A stretch of 64,000 nucleotides of DNA from an uncultured Prevotella sp. Lineage in GTDB: Bacteria > Bacteroidota > Bacteroidia > Bacteroidales > Bacteroidaceae. Position numbers and translations under genes: made by a program. The DNA is taken from positions 1-64,000 of the forward strand of contig CAMCLD010000001.1 in the NCBI GenBank assembly GCA_945875635.1, given 5' to 3'. A model generated the notes under the pieces. The model saw only the letters and a program-made list of their open reading frames with translations, made no database searches and had not been told where the DNA came from. Within the stretch, counting starts at the first letter, position 1. Each line of letters begins with the position of its first letter. Positions 27,590 through 37,767 of this stretch are shown here, one piece after another.

Positions 27590-30238
27590 TTATTTCCCTC
27601 CTACTATTCTTTTAATATCGTTTAGCTTGTTAAGGGCCTCTACAGGCGTGAGGTTGTTTATGTCAAGGCACAGAATTTCATCCCGAATCTGACACAGCAC
27701 AGGGTCGTCAAGTTGGAAGAAGGATAGCTGCCTGCGTGGTCTCGCCTCCCCTATCTTTCCAATCTTTTCGCTTTTTGTTAGTGTGTCTTTATTGACATTT
27801 GTCTTTCCCACCTGAGCATTATCAGTCTCCAACTGTTTCAATATTGTATTAGCTCTTTTAACAATGCTCTTTGGCATTCCGGCTATATCTGCAACATGGA
27901 TTCCGAAACTATGTTCCGAGCCTCCACGTGCCAGCTTTCTAAGGAAGATGACCTTTCCGTCAACCTCTTTGACAGAGACGTTGTAGTTCTTGATGCGGGG
28001 GAAATTCTTTTCCATCTCATTAAGCTCATGGTAGTGGGTGGCAAAGAGTGTGCGGGCGCGCGCCTTCTTGTTTTCATGCAGATATTCCACTATTGCCCAT
28101 GCGATGCTTATGCCATCGTAAGTGCTTGTTCCACGTCCAAGTTCATCGAAAAGGACAAGTGAGCGAGGTGTGGCATTGTTAAGGATGTTTGATGCTTCTG
28201 TCATTTCTACCATGAAAGTAGATTCTCCAAGCGAGATGTTATCGCTTGCCCCTACTCTTGTGAATATTTTATCGACTAATCCAACTTTTGCACTTTCAGC
28301 AGGTACGAAACAGCCTATCTGCGCAAGCAGAACGATTAGGGCAGTTTGTCTTAATAGAGCTGACTTTCCAGCCATGTTTGGACCAGTGATTATGATAATC
28401 TGCTGTTTCTCTCCGTCAAGTGTTATGTCATTGGGAATGTAGTGTTCGCCCAATGGCAGCTGTGTCTCTATTACAGGGTGTCTGCCTTGTTTTATCTCAA
28501 GAACATTGGATTCTTCAATTACCGGTTTTATATAGTGATGGTTCTCTGCTGCTTGTGCAAATGACAGCAAGCAGTCGAGATTAGCTATCAGATTGGCATC
28601 ACGCTGTATCTGTGGAATAAAATCCTGTGTACTTGTCACCAGTTCTGCGAACAACCGTTCCTCAATGGATAGTATCTTTTCCTCAGCTCCGGTTATTTCC
28701 TCTTCGTACTTTTTTAGTTCCTGAGTGATATACCGCTCTGCCTGTGCGAGAGTTTGTTTCCTAATCCATTCTTCGGGTACTTTATCCTTGTATGTGTTCC
28801 TAACCTCAAGATAATAACCGAATACATTGTTATAACCTATTTTTAGGCTTGATATGCCGGTTTGGGCAATCTCCCTTTCCTGTATCTTCAGAAGGTAATC
28901 CTTGCCATTGCGAGAAATCTCACGTAGTTCGTCAAGCTGCTGATTAACTCCATCGGCTATCACATTGCCCTTATTGACAAGCTGCGGAGCGTCTGGCTGA
29001 AGTTCACGCTCTATCCTTTCTCGAATATCGGTACACAAGTCAAGGGAGTCTCCTATTCTTTTAAGTGTTTCATTGTCAGCTTGCTGGCATGCGTCTTTGA
29101 TGGGTATTATGGCATTAAGAGCTGATTTCAGCTGCATAAGTTCACGTGGAGAAACTCTTCCGACTGCCACGCGGGAAATTATTCGTTCAAGGTCACCAAT
29201 ATGTTGGAAGTTGTCTTCAAGAGTCTTCCTTGTCATACTATCGCGGAACATATATTCTACTACGTCAAGTCGTTCGCATATCGGCTTCTTATCTTTTAGA
29301 GGAAATAAAATCCAGCGTCTGAGCAACCTTCCACCCATTGGAGTAATAGTATTGTCGATGACACTGAGCAAAGAACAGCCTCCTTCCTCCATAGAATTAA
29401 GAAGTTCTAAGGAACGTATGGTGAATCTGTCGAGTCTGACATACTTTTCCTCCTCTATGCGGGATATGCTTGTGATGTGTCCAACCTGAGTATGCTGCGT
29501 CATTTCCAAATACTGCAAGATGGCTCCTGCGGCAATGGTGCCGTTGACAAGATGCTCAACACCAAATCCTTTTAGATTCTTTGTTCCGAAATGTTTCAGT
29601 AGTTTTTGTCTTGCTCCTTGTTCAGTAAAAACCCAGTCTTCGAGTTCGAATGTTGGTACCTTGCTGCCAAAGTAATGTTCAAAGTCCCGTCTGTGAGCTT
29701 TGTCGTAAAGAACCTCTTTAGGAGAAAAATTACCGAGGAGTTTTTCTACATAGTCAAACGACCCCTCACCTGTTAGGAATTCGCCTGTGGAAATGTCGAG
29801 GAAAGATACGCCACATGCACCTTTGCCAAAGTGGACTGATGCCAGAAAGTTATTCTCCTTGTTATTGAGTACATTGTCGCTCATGGCAACACCAGGCGTA
29901 ACAAGTTCGGTTATACCTCTTTTAACAAGTTTCTTTGTAAGTTTAGGATCTTCAAGCTGGTCACAAATAGCCACTCTTCTGCCTGCCCGTATTAATTTGG
30001 GAAGGTAGGTGTCAAGTGCGTGATGTGGAAATCCAGCCATCTCAGTTGAACCTTGCGATGAACCATTATTACGTCTTGTAAGAGTTATACCAAGTATTTT
30101 GGAAGCATTTACAGCATCGTCGCAGTATGTCTCGTAAAAGTCGCCACATCTGAAAAGAAGCAATGCATCGGGATGTTTTGACTTAAGGTCAAAAAACTGC
30201 TTCATCATCGGGGTGAGACCTTTGTTGTTTGTTGCCAT
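27590..30238 (-). CDS. mutS: DNA mismatch repair protein MutS
   Basis: Mismatch-recognition ATPase of post-replicative repair. The 882-residue protein has the mismatch-reading Phe-x-Glu motif in [13 protein letters not shown] (F34, E36). The connector and lever domains fill the middle. Walker A is [15 protein letters not shown] near residue 622, with ST motif GESTFMVEM and Walker [16 protein letters not shown] following. The family helix-turn-helix [15 protein letters not shown] is near residue 780. The C-terminal tail has a basic linker ([15 protein letters not shown]) ending in a helical MutS-tetramerisation-like segment. A strong promoter lies about 80 nt upstream. mutL is not in the window. 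Identification is secure. Confidence 0.97.
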   Translation of the reverse strand: MATNNKGLTPMMKQFFDLKSKHPDALLLFRCGDFYETYCDDAVNASKILGITLTRRNNGSSQGSTEMAGFPHHALDTYLPKLIRAGRRVAICDQLEDPKLTKKLVKRGITELVTPGVAMSDNVLNNKENNFLASVHFGKGACGVSFLDISTGEFLTGEGSFDYVEKLLGNFSPKEVLYDKAHRRDFEHYFGSKVPTFELEDWVFTEQGARQKLLKHFGTKNLKGFGVEHLVNGTIAAGAILQYLEMTQHTQVGHITSISRIEEEKYVRLDRFTIRSLELLNSMEEGGCSLLSVIDNTITPMGGRLLRRWILFPLKDKKPICERLDVVEYMFRDSMTRKTLEDNFQHIGDLERIISRVAVGRVSPRELMQLKSALNAIIPIKDACQQADNETLKRIGDSLDLCTDIRERIERELQPDAPQLVNKGNVIADGVNQQLDELREISRNGKDYLLKIQEREIAQTGISSLKIGYNNVFGYYLEVRNTYKDKVPEEWIRKQTLAQAERYITQELKKYEEEITGAEEKILSIEERLFAELVTSTQDFIPQIQRDANLIANLDCLLSFAQAAENHHYIKPVIEESNVLEIKQGRHPVIETQLPLGEHYIPNDITLDGEKQQIIIITGPNMAGKSALLRQTALIVLLAQIGCFVPAESAKVGLVDKIFTRVGASDNISLGESTFMVEMTEASNILNNATPRSLVLFDELGRGTSTYDGISIAWAIVEYLHENKKARARTLFATHYHELNEMEKNFPRIKNYNVSVKEVDGKVIFLRKLARGGSEHSFGIHVADIAGMPKSIVKRANTILKQLETDNAQVGKTNVNKDTLTKSEKIGKIGEARPRRQLSFFQLDDPVLCQIRDEILCLDINNLTPVEALNKLNDIKRIVGGK

Positions 30239-30287
30239 TGGTGTTATTTTAATTCTATTATGAGGCTACCTTGCCATAGATATGTTA

Positions 30288-30348
30288 ACGCAGCAATACT
30301 GCGTATGACAAGACTGCAAAGTTAGTCAGAATGAGAGGAAATTCCAAA
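30288..30348 (-). promoter_or_regulatory. mutS promoter (TTTG, 20 nt, TAACTTTG) and leader hairpin
   Basis: On the minus strand TTTG (30348-30345) and TAACTTTG (30324-30317) are separated by 20 nt, a very good Bacteroidota match. Transcription would start near 30309 and run directly into a hairpin, ACGCAG/CTGCGT, at 30304-30288, leaving about 50 nt to the ATG. Confidence 0.7.
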
Positions 30349-30464
30349 ACAAATATGATTTTTTTACTCAGCTTTTCTTATTCAAATGATTTATCAAGTT
30401 GACCAGTTAATAGTCTTCTTGGCAAATTCATTGTTATCGTAGGCAATGATAGAGTAGGGGAGTA

Positions 30465-31892
30465 TTATTCCCAACATTCTATATTATTTGTTTCTGGCAT
30501 GTCTTTCCTACGGAATACAGGATTTCTTCCTTTGCGTTTCTCATTCTCATAATGGGTAAGAAGGCGGAATGCCTTTGGGGAAAGTTGAATAACAGCTGCG
30601 AGATTGCAGATGGTCATCATGCACATGGCTATATCTACAAACCCCCATGCAGTCTGAAGAGTAATGAAACCGCCTGCAAGGATAGTGGAGCAACCAGCAA
30701 CACGATAGACGTTGAGCCATTTCTTTGAGTCTGGAGCGAGAAATCTGATATTGTTCTCTCCATAGAAATAGTTGGCTATGATGGTGCTGTATGCAAAAAG
30801 GAAAATGGCTGCAGTAAGGAACCATCCGCCAGCCGGTCCAAGCTCTGACACAAGTGCTTGTTTGGTGAGAAGTATTCCGTCAAGACCATTGTCGTAAAGT
30901 CCTGAGAGAAGTATGACAAATGCAGTACAGGTACATATTACCAATGTGTCTGTGAAAACGCCAAGTGATTGGAGAAGACCCTGTTTGGCAGGGTGGGAGG
31001 TATGGGCTATTGCTGCTGCGTTAGGTGCAGAACCCTCGCCTGCTTCATTTGAGAATAGCCCTCGTTTCACTCCATTCATGATAGCTGCGCCTACCATTCC
31101 TCCTGCAGCCTGACGAATTCCGAAGGCACTCTCGAAAATATCACAGAATACATTTGGGATATCACGGTAGTTCAAAGCAATGACAATAATGGCAATTATA
31201 AGATAGCCTATTGCCATGAATGGAACAACTATGCTGGAGAAACGGGATATGCGATGGATTCCTCCGTAGATAATGCTTATAGTGGCTATGGTCAAGATAA
31301 TGCCAACTATCCATTTCTCAACAGAGAATGCTGAAGACAGAGCATCGCAAAGGGTATTGCTTTGTGTAGTCTGGTTTGCCATTCCGAATGTTATTATTAT
31401 AAGGAATGCGAAGAGCATAGCCATCCAACGTCTTCCAAGTCCGGAAATCATATAATAGGCAGGACCTCCATAATAACCATCTTCGCCCTTGCGTTTGTAT
31501 AGTTGTGCAAGGGAAGATTCCACGTATGCTGTGGCAGAACCCAGCAGTGCCATTATCCACATCCAGAATATGGCTCCAGGACCACCCATGTATATTGCAG
31601 AGGCTACTCCGGCGAGATTACCAGTACCAACACGTGAAGAGAGTGCTACAGCAAATGCCTCGAAAGAACTTATTGTTTTTTTCCCATTAGAGGTGTGGAC
31701 GATTATTTTTGTTTTTCTCTCTCTCTTGTTGTCCAATCCTACCATTATCCTGAACATATCAGGAAGAAGACGGAACTGCATACCTTTCATCCTGATAGTG
31801 AAATAAATAGCTGCCAAAATCAGCATGGGAATACCAATGTACGTCCACATGATGTTGTTGGTATAGGTAAGATATTCGTTAAAAGTTTGCAT
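30465..31892 (-). CDS. Sodium:alanine symporter (AGCS family)
   Basis: Inner-membrane secondary transporter that takes up alanine or glycine with Na+ (or H+). The 475-residue protein has about ten or eleven membrane helices. Family peptides include ALSSRVGTGNLAGVASAIYMGGPGAIFWMW (split here near residues 83-112), YGGPAYYM near 140, RGLFSNEAGEGSAPNAAAIAHT near 275 and the late helix FAYSTIIANYFYGENN. The N-terminus is outside the first helix. The C-terminal 35 residues are basic and cytoplasmic. It is flanked by polA and mutS on the same strand with gaps of 56 and 226 nt, so independent expression is likely. The family is firm; the exact amino acid is not proved by sequence. Confidence 0.92.
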   Translation of the reverse strand: MQTFNEYLTYTNNIMWTYIGIPMLILAAIYFTIRMKGMQFRLLPDMFRIMVGLDNKRERKTKIIVHTSNGKKTISSFEAFAVALSSRVGTGNLAGVASAIYMGGPGAIFWMWIMALLGSATAYVESSLAQLYKRKGEDGYYGGPAYYMISGLGRRWMAMLFAFLIIITFGMANQTTQSNTLCDALSSAFSVEKWIVGIILTIATISIIYGGIHRISRFSSIVVPFMAIGYLIIAIIVIALNYRDIPNVFCDIFESAFGIRQAAGGMVGAAIMNGVKRGLFSNEAGEGSAPNAAAIAHTSHPAKQGLLQSLGVFTDTLVICTCTAFVILLSGLYDNGLDGILLTKQALVSELGPAGGWFLTAAIFLFAYSTIIANYFYGENNIRFLAPDSKKWLNVYRVAGCSTILAGGFITLQTAWGFVDIAMCMMTICNLAAVIQLSPKAFRLLTHYENEKRKGRNPVFRRKDMPETNNIECWE

Positions 31893-31948
31893 TCCAATGT
31901 CTATTTATAGGTGTATGTGATTAATATATAAATTGAACAAATGTGGTA

Positions 31949-34711
31949 TCAATGGGCTTCAAGCCAGTTGGCTCCCCATCCGCAGTCTGCTATTAATGGA
32001 ACTTTCAGCTGACAGGCATTTTGCATCTCTTCAATTACGATACGTTCTACGGATTCCTTTTCTTCTGGGAACACAGAGAAATTGAGTTCGTCATGTACTT
32101 GAAGTATCATCTTAGACTTAATATTCTCATCCTTAAAGCGTTTATATATCCTAACCATTGCAAGTTTTATTATGTCAGCGGCACTACCCTGGATAGGTGC
32201 ATTTATTGAGTTACGTTCAGCGAAACCACGAACTGTGGCATTGCCTGAATTAATATCCGGAAGGTATCTGCGACGATGGAAGATGGTTTCAGCATAGCCT
32301 TTACTACGGGCTGTCTCCTTGCATCTCTCCATATACTCTTTTACTTTTGGGAAAGATTGGAAGTAATCGTCAATCAGTTTCTTAGCTTCATTTCTGTCAA
32401 TATTGAGATTTTGTGCCAAACCGAAAACAGTAATGCCATATATTATTCCAAAATTGGCACGTTTAGCCATAGAGCGTTGGTCGCGTGTTACATGTTCCAT
32501 GGTTTCCTTGAATATTCTGGCTGCTGTAGCTGCATGGATATCATAACCATTGCGGAATGCATCTATAAGTCCTTCATCACCGCTTAGATGTGCCATGACA
32601 CGAAGTTCTATCTGGCTGTAATCAGCAGAGAAGAAAAGGCAACCTGGTTCGGGAATGAAACAGCGTCTTAACTCTTTCCCATCTTCTCCTTTAACAGGTA
32701 TGTTCTGAAGATTTGGATCACTTGATGACAGACGCCCTGTTGCTGTAATTGCTTGGTTAAAGGATGTGTGGATATGACCTGTGTGTTTATTAATTAGTTT
32801 AGGAAGTGCCTCTACATAAGTACTTAAAAGCTTTCTTAATCCTCTGTATGCCAGAATGTTTTCTACAATTGGAGCTCTGTGCTTTAGTTGTGTGAGAGCT
32901 TCTTCACTGGTAACATACTGACCTGTCTTGGTCTTTTTTGCCTTATCGCTTATTTTTAGTCTGTCAAATAATATTTCACCTACCTGTTTAGGGCTTGCAA
33001 TATTGAAACTTGTGCCTGCCTCCTCATAAATTTTCCGTTCTTTCTCCAATATTCTCTGTTGCAGGATTCGTGATGTCTCCGTTAAGGATGATGTATCTAA
33101 CATGACACCATTCATTTCCATTTCAACAAGAACGTTGATAAGGGGCATTTCAATATCTTTAAATAGGTTGAATATATTCAATTCTTTGAGTTTTGGTTCA
33201 AGGATGTGATATAGTTTTAATGTTATATCTGCATCTTCACAGGCATATTCATATACTTCAATAGGGGAGAGGTCTCTCATCGACTTCTGACTCTTTCCTT
33301 TATGACCGATAAGTTCATCTATGTGTATAGTCTTATAGTTAAGGTAAGCCTCCGCCATATAATCCATGTTGTGTCTCAATTCTGGTTGAAGAAGGTAATG
33401 TGCTATCATGCAATCGAAAAGTTCACCCTTCATCTCAACACCATATTTTCTTAAGACAGTAATGTCATATTTTATATTTTGACCAATTTTCAATATTGAT
33501 GGGTTTTCATATACTTCTTTAAATATATCGACAATTTTCTGTGCTTCATGTTTATTTTCTGGAACTGGTACATAGAACGCCTTACTTTCCTCTGTAGAGA
33601 AGCTCAGTCCCACCAATTCTGCGTCAATTGCATTGGTTGATGTTGTCTCTGTATCTAAACTGAGAATCTTACATGTCAAAAAAAAGTCACATAATTCTTT
33701 TATTCTATCCTCAGAATCAACAAGTTCATATGTATGGGTAATAGTTTTTATGCTGTCAAAACTGCCGTTGTTTGATTCTTCTTGTGTTTCGTTCGAATAT
33801 TCTGTAAAAATATCCAGTTCTGAATTAAAGAGATTTTGTTCTTGTTTACTTTTTTTAATAAACTTGTTTGCAAGTGTTTTAAACTCGAGTTCAGTGAATA
33901 TTTTCTCAAGTTCTTTTTCGTCTGGCTCTTTTTTAGCAAGTTCATCAAGATTTAACACAATCGGGACATCTGTCCTGATGCTTGCAAGAAAATATGACAT
34001 ACGGATGTCTTCCGCAGCATTTTCTACTTTCTCTCTCATCTTACCTTTCAGTTCGTTGGTTCTCATTAATAAGTTGTCGATGTTTCCAAACTCATTTATG
34101 AGTTTAACCGCAGTCTTTTCACCAACACCAGGACAGCCTGGGTAGTTATCAGAACTATCACCCATGAGTGCAAGAAGGTCAATTATCTGAATAGGGTAGG
34201 AGATACCATATTTTTCTGTTATCTGTTCCTTGCCTATAATATCATATCCACCACCATGGCGTGGTTTATACATGTAAATATTGTCAGCTATGAGTTGACC
34301 ATAGTCTTTGTCTGGAGTAAGCATGTAGGTCTCTATTCCTTGTTGTCCAGCCTTTGATGCCAAAGTGCCAATTATATCATCTGCTTCAAAGCCATTTACC
34401 TGCAATATTGGGATGTTCATGGCTTTAAGCAAACCTTTTATTACTGGTACTGATTTGCGTATGTCTTCTGGTGTTTCCTCACGTTGGGCTTTATATTCTG
34501 GATAGGCATCGTGGCGGAATGTTTTGCCATGGTCAAATGCGACTCCTATGTGTGTGGGATTTTCTTTTGTTATTATTTCGTTTAATGTGTTGCAGAACCC
34601 CAATATAGCCGATGTATTAAATCCTTTGGAATTAATCCTTGGATTCCTAATCAGTGCATAGTATGAGCGATATATTAGCGCATAAGCGTCTATGAGAAAT
34701 AGTTTTGCCAT
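31949..34711 (-). CDS. polA: DNA polymerase I
   Basis: Repair and Okazaki-fragment polymerase. The 920-residue protein retains three domains. The 5'-nuclease domain (about 1-290) has FLIDAYALIYRSYYA, GFEADDIIGTLA and the helix-hairpin-helix DNYPGCPGVGEKTA. The 3'-5' exonuclease has an intact DxE (SLDTETTS, near 350) and so may proofread, unlike in some Gram-positive relatives. The polymerase carries motif A FSADYSQIELRV near 697, motif B RSMAKRANFGIIYG near 754 and motif C QVHDELNF near 874. A Ser/Glu/Asn-rich linker joins the first two domains. It is divergent from the polyprenyl synthase with 88 nt between them, and TACTTTTA at 34728-34735 may be its -7 box. Identification is secure. Confidence 0.97.
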   Translation of the reverse strand: MAKLFLIDAYALIYRSYYALIRNPRINSKGFNTSAILGFCNTLNEIITKENPTHIGVAFDHGKTFRHDAYPEYKAQREETPEDIRKSVPVIKGLLKAMNIPILQVNGFEADDIIGTLASKAGQQGIETYMLTPDKDYGQLIADNIYMYKPRHGGGYDIIGKEQITEKYGISYPIQIIDLLALMGDSSDNYPGCPGVGEKTAVKLINEFGNIDNLLMRTNELKGKMREKVENAAEDIRMSYFLASIRTDVPIVLNLDELAKKEPDEKELEKIFTELEFKTLANKFIKKSKQEQNLFNSELDIFTEYSNETQEESNNGSFDSIKTITHTYELVDSEDRIKELCDFFLTCKILSLDTETTSTNAIDAELVGLSFSTEESKAFYVPVPENKHEAQKIVDIFKEVYENPSILKIGQNIKYDITVLRKYGVEMKGELFDCMIAHYLLQPELRHNMDYMAEAYLNYKTIHIDELIGHKGKSQKSMRDLSPIEVYEYACEDADITLKLYHILEPKLKELNIFNLFKDIEMPLINVLVEMEMNGVMLDTSSLTETSRILQQRILEKERKIYEEAGTSFNIASPKQVGEILFDRLKISDKAKKTKTGQYVTSEEALTQLKHRAPIVENILAYRGLRKLLSTYVEALPKLINKHTGHIHTSFNQAITATGRLSSSDPNLQNIPVKGEDGKELRRCFIPEPGCLFFSADYSQIELRVMAHLSGDEGLIDAFRNGYDIHAATAARIFKETMEHVTRDQRSMAKRANFGIIYGITVFGLAQNLNIDRNEAKKLIDDYFQSFPKVKEYMERCKETARSKGYAETIFHRRRYLPDINSGNATVRGFAERNSINAPIQGSAADIIKLAMVRIYKRFKDENIKSKMILQVHDELNFSVFPEEKESVERIVIEEMQNACQLKVPLIADCGWGANWLEAH

Positions 34712-34746
34712 AAATTAATAGTTTTAGTGTGTAAAAGTACTATTTT

Positions 34747-34780
34747 TTTGTCATATTTTGCGATAAAATGAGTAATTTTG
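34747..34780 (+). promoter_or_regulatory. Promoter for the polyprenyl synthase gene (TTTG, 22 nt, TAATTTTG)
   Basis: TTTG at 34747-34750 and TAATTTTG at 34773-34780. Transcription would start near 34788, about 12 nt before the ATG, giving a very short leader. Confidence 0.6.
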
Positions 34781-34799
34781 TATCAAACTTTTTCTGTAG

Positions 34800-35777
34800 A
34801 TGGATAATTTATCAATCATAAAACAACCTATAGCCACGGAGTTGGATGAATTCATAGCATTATTCAATCAAGCTATGACCCATTCTGATGGTATGCTGTC
34901 AAGTGCATTATCTTTTATAAAACAGAAATCTGGCAAACGAATGAGACCCATTCTGATTCTTCTTATTGCCAAATCATTTGGGAAAATATCAGAAGTTACT
35001 CAGAACGCAGCTGTAGGATTAGAGCTTCTGCATACTGCTTCTTTGGTTCATGATGATGTGGTTGACGAGAGTGAGAGAAGAAGGGGACAAGCGTCCGTGA
35101 ATGCCATATATGACAATAAGGTAGCTGTATTGGTTGGCGATTACATTCTTTCTACGGCTTTATTGTATGTATCACATACGCACTCAGAGAGTATTGTGAG
35201 ATATCTTGCAGAGTTGGGAAGAACACTTTCTGATGGAGAGATACTTCAACTTACAAATATCCGTAATCAGATTATATCTGAAGATGTCTATTTTAAGGTA
35301 ATTAGCCAGAAAACAGCCGCTCTTTTTGAAGCTTGTTGTGTAATAGGAGCATCCTCTTCAGGTGCTACAGAAACACAAATTGAACAGGCAAGGGTGTTTG
35401 GTAGAAATCTTGGTATTATTTTTCAGATAAAAGACGATATTTTTGACTATTATGAATCGTCTGATATAGGCAAACCTACAGGGAATGATTTGGCTGAGGG
35501 AAAACTTACCCTGCCTGTTATATATGCGTTGAATTCCACAGGCAATCAAGACATGTTGCAGTTGGCTCGCAAAGTGAAGGATGGAACTGTTACTCCTTCA
35601 GAGATAGACACTCTTGTAGCCTTTGCCAAAGGAAACGGAGGTATTGAGTATGCTGAAAAACGTATGTGCGAACTGCATGATGAATGTCACAGTTTTATAG
35701 ATAAACATGTGAAAAATGACAGTATAAAGGCAGCATTAGAAGCTTACCTTGATTTTGTGATAAAAAGGAAGTTATGA
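34800..35777 (+). CDS. Polyprenyl diphosphate synthase (all-trans, IspB-like)
   Basis: Isoprenoid chain elongation enzyme that condenses IPP units to a long all-trans diphosphate, most likely the side chain of menaquinone. The 325-residue protein carries the first Asp-rich motif LVHDDVVDESERRRG near residue 84, where ordinary family members have DDxxD, and the second, QIKDDIFDYYES, near 212. KSGKRMRPIL near residue 45 binds IPP. Small residues ahead of the first motif are consistent with a long product, but chain length cannot be read reliably by eye. It converges on deoC across a 40-nt inverted repeat. The family is firm; the octaprenyl versus other length call is open. Confidence 0.9.
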   Translation: MDNLSIIKQPIATELDEFIALFNQAMTHSDGMLSSALSFIKQKSGKRMRPILILLIAKSFGKISEVTQNAAVGLELLHTASLVHDDVVDESERRRGQASVNAIYDNKVAVLVGDYILSTALLYVSHTHSESIVRYLAELGRTLSDGEILQLTNIRNQIISEDVYFKVISQKTAALFEACCVIGASSSGATETQIEQARVFGRNLGIIFQIKDDIFDYYESSDIGKPTGNDLAEGKLTLPVIYALNSTGNQDMLQLARKVKDGTVTPSEIDTLVAFAKGNGGIEYAEKRMCELHDECHSFIDKHVKNDSIKAALEAYLDFVIKRKL

Positions 35778-35779
35778 GG

Positions 35780-35905
35780 TTTTAAGGTTATAAGGTTTTA
35801 AGGTTGTGAGGTTTTAAGGAGAAACTACCTTTTATATCTTATCCATCTCCTCTATTCTATTATCACCTCATAACCTCACAACCTTAAAACCTCACAACCT
35901 TAAAA
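35780..35905. terminator. Long AAGGTT-rich inverted repeat between convergent genes
   Basis: Arms 35780-35819 (TTTTAAGGTTATAAGGTTTT...) and 35866-35905 (...CCTCACAACCTTAAAA) are complementary over 40 nt with a few mismatches or G:U pairs, around a 46-nt loop. Each arm is itself built of repeats of AAGGTT and GAGGTT. It would end transcripts from both the polyprenyl synthase and deoC. The right arm overlaps the deoC stop codon. Confidence 0.75.
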
Positions 35906-36829
35906 GAACTTTGTTTCTTTGCCTTCTATCTCACTAAGGAGCATGTTAGCAAGACGGCTTGTTCCAAGTCTAAACCATTTGTTAGTAAGCCATTTCTCAC
36001 CCAGGACCTCTTTTACAATTGTATAATAAATAAGTGCATCCATTGGTGAGTTGATGCCACCAGCAGGCTTGAAACCAATCTGTATGCCAGTCTTATCATA
36101 ATATTCCTTTATAGCCTGACACATCACGTATGCCGCTTCTGGTGTTGCTGAGATTTTTTCCTTGCCTGTGGATGTCTTTATATAGTCTGCACCGGCATAC
36201 ATGGCGAGAATGGAGGCTTTCTTAATGTTTGCTGCCGTCTTAAGGCATCCTGTTTCAAGAATTACTTTCATGGCTGCTTTGCCACAAGTTTGCTTTAGTT
36301 CGTTTATGTCGTCAGAAACACCCTCATAGTCACCATTTAAGAATTTTCCCACTGGCATTACAATGTCAATCTCTGTTGCTCCGTCTTTAATTGCAAGTGC
36401 TGTTTCTGCTACTTTCACCTCAATGAGTGCTTGGGATGATGGAAAGCTTCCTGAGACACATGCGATTTCTACTCCGTCAACTTCAAGCGATTCACTTACA
36501 ACCTTGGCAAAGCAAGGATATACACATATTGTAGCAACATGGGGTAGAGCAGGGTAGGCGGAATCAAAGTCATTTACCCTTTCAGTGAATGCCAGGACAC
36601 TTTCTTCTGAATCCGTCGTCTTTAACGTGGTGAGTTCAATGCTTCCGAATAGAAATTTCTTAGTCTCGATGTTGTCATTCTCAGGCACCTTCTCTGTGAT
36701 TATCTTCTTTACTGCCTCAGACACTTTTTCGTCATTTATATTCGTGTCATAAAGACTTAAAGCTTCCTCATACTTACTCTTTTCCGAGATTGCATGATGA
36801 TGATTGTGATGGTCGTTACATTCTGTCAT
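35900..36829 (-). CDS. deoC: Deoxyribose-phosphate aldolase
   Basis: Class I aldolase that cleaves 2-deoxyribose-5-phosphate to glyceraldehyde-3-phosphate and acetaldehyde in deoxynucleoside salvage. The 309-residue protein is longer than E. coli DeoC (about 259). The Schiff-base Lys lies in ADYIKTSTGKE near residue 213, with VKVILETGCLK before it and GFKPAGGINS after it. The N-terminal extension starts with an unusual His-rich run (DHHNHHH, residues 5-11) that could bind metal, though this may be neutral. It lies 48 nt after the MazG-like gene, apparently as the last gene of a dtd-mazG-deoC transcript. Its stop codon is inside the convergent inverted repeat. Identification is firm. Confidence 0.93.
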   Translation of the reverse strand: MTECNDHHNHHHAISEKSKYEEALSLYDTNINDEKVSEAVKKIITEKVPENDNIETKKFLFGSIELTTLKTTDSEESVLAFTERVNDFDSAYPALPHVATICVYPCFAKVVSESLEVDGVEIACVSGSFPSSQALIEVKVAETALAIKDGATEIDIVMPVGKFLNGDYEGVSDDINELKQTCGKAAMKVILETGCLKTAANIKKASILAMYAGADYIKTSTGKEKISATPEAAYVMCQAIKEYYDKTGIQIGFKPAGGINSPMDALIYYTIVKEVLGEKWLTNKWFRLGTSRLANMLLSEIEGKETKFF

Positions 36830-36877
36830 AGTATTATCACTTTTTTTATTTGTTATGTACGCTTAATACTTTATGTA

Positions 36878-37213
36878 TCAGTCTTTTAGCTTTATATTGC
36901 TTTTATGTCTTTCTTTGTCTCTCAATGTCTTTTTCTCAAAGCTTTTTTTAAGTTCATCTGTAATGTCAATTCCTGTTTGGTTGGCTAAACATATTAGAAC
37001 CCATAAAATGTCTGCAATTTCCTCTCCAATATTGTCGTTCTCGCCTGGTTTAAAACTTTGGTCTCCATATTTCCTTGCCATGATACGAGATAGTTCTCCG
37101 ACTTCCTCTGTCAGACATGCCATGTTTGTCAGTTCTGAGAAATAGCGGACACCGTATGTTTTAATCCAGTTATCTACTAATTGCTGTGCTTCTTTTATAG
37201 TAATTTCTCCCAT
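36878..37213 (-). CDS. MazG-like nucleotide pyrophosphohydrolase
   Basis: Small all-alpha NTP pyrophosphohydrolase of the MazG superfamily, probably cleaving a non-canonical or excess nucleotide to its monophosphate. The 111-residue protein has the metal-binding pattern ExxExxE and a downstream E/D pair: CLTEEVGELSRIMARK near residues 30-45 and GEEIADILWVLICLANQTGID near 63-83. It is a single-domain form, far shorter than E. coli MazG. It is 26 nt downstream of dtd and 48 nt upstream of deoC on the same strand, a grouping consistent with nucleotide quality control. The substrate is unknown. The family call is good. Confidence 0.88.
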   Translation of the reverse strand: MGEITIKEAQQLVDNWIKTYGVRYFSELTNMACLTEEVGELSRIMARKYGDQSFKPGENDNIGEEIADILWVLICLANQTGIDITDELKKSFEKKTLRDKERHKSNIKLKD

Positions 37214-37238
37214 ATCTTCATATATATGCCTTTTTCAA

Positions 37239-37691
37239 TTATTCCTTGTTTTTTGTATCCATACATATTGTAACAGGACCATCGTTCAGTAATTCTACTT
37301 TCATGTCAGCACCAAACTCACCCGTTCCTACATCTTTGCCCAATTCTTCTGACATTCGTTTGCAGAAATATTCATATAACGGTATGGAAATGTCGTGTTT
37401 TGCAGCTCTAAGCCAAGATGGGCGATTTCCTTTCTTATAGCTTGCGAATAAGGTGAATTGCGATATAACAAGGATTTCTCCGCCTACATCCTTAATGGAT
37501 AGATTCATTACATGATTCTCATCGTCAAAGACTCTTAGCCCTATGACCTTCCTTAAGAGCCAGTCAGCGTCTTCTTTCGTATCGCAATCCTCAATACCTA
37601 CAAGAATAAGATAACCTTTTCCAATGCAGGATTTTACACAATTGCCTATTGTTACAGATGCTTTTTGAACACGTTGAATTACTATTCTCAT
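37239..37691 (-). CDS. dtd: D-aminoacyl-tRNA deacylase
   Basis: Enzyme that hydrolyses D-aminoacyl-tRNA (and Gly-tRNA-Ala), preventing D-amino acids from entering proteins. The 150-residue product is typical in length. Diagnostic peptides are MRIVIQRVQKASV at the N-terminus, the active-site SQFTLFASYKKGNRPSW near residue 77, and the cross-subunit NDGPVTICMDT near residue 137 with the Gly-cisPro motif. It appears to be the first gene of a dtd-mazG-deoC transcript; a -7 box is at 37768-37775. Identification is secure. Confidence 0.96.
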   Translation of the reverse strand: MRIVIQRVQKASVTIGNCVKSCIGKGYLILVGIEDCDTKEDADWLLRKVIGLRVFDDENHVMNLSIKDVGGEILVISQFTLFASYKKGNRPSWLRAAKHDISIPLYEYFCKRMSEELGKDVGTGEFGADMKVELLNDGPVTICMDTKNKE

Positions 37692-37767
37692 AGAGGAAAT
37701 TATATTTATATTCCAATCTTATAGATAATTTGGTTGACTATTACTATCTATATTGTTTATAACAACA

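Noticed and set aside
33633-34145. 170-codon + ORF antisense to polA
   Set aside because: Ser- and Leu-rich translation of the polA antisense strand, with no independent start signal.
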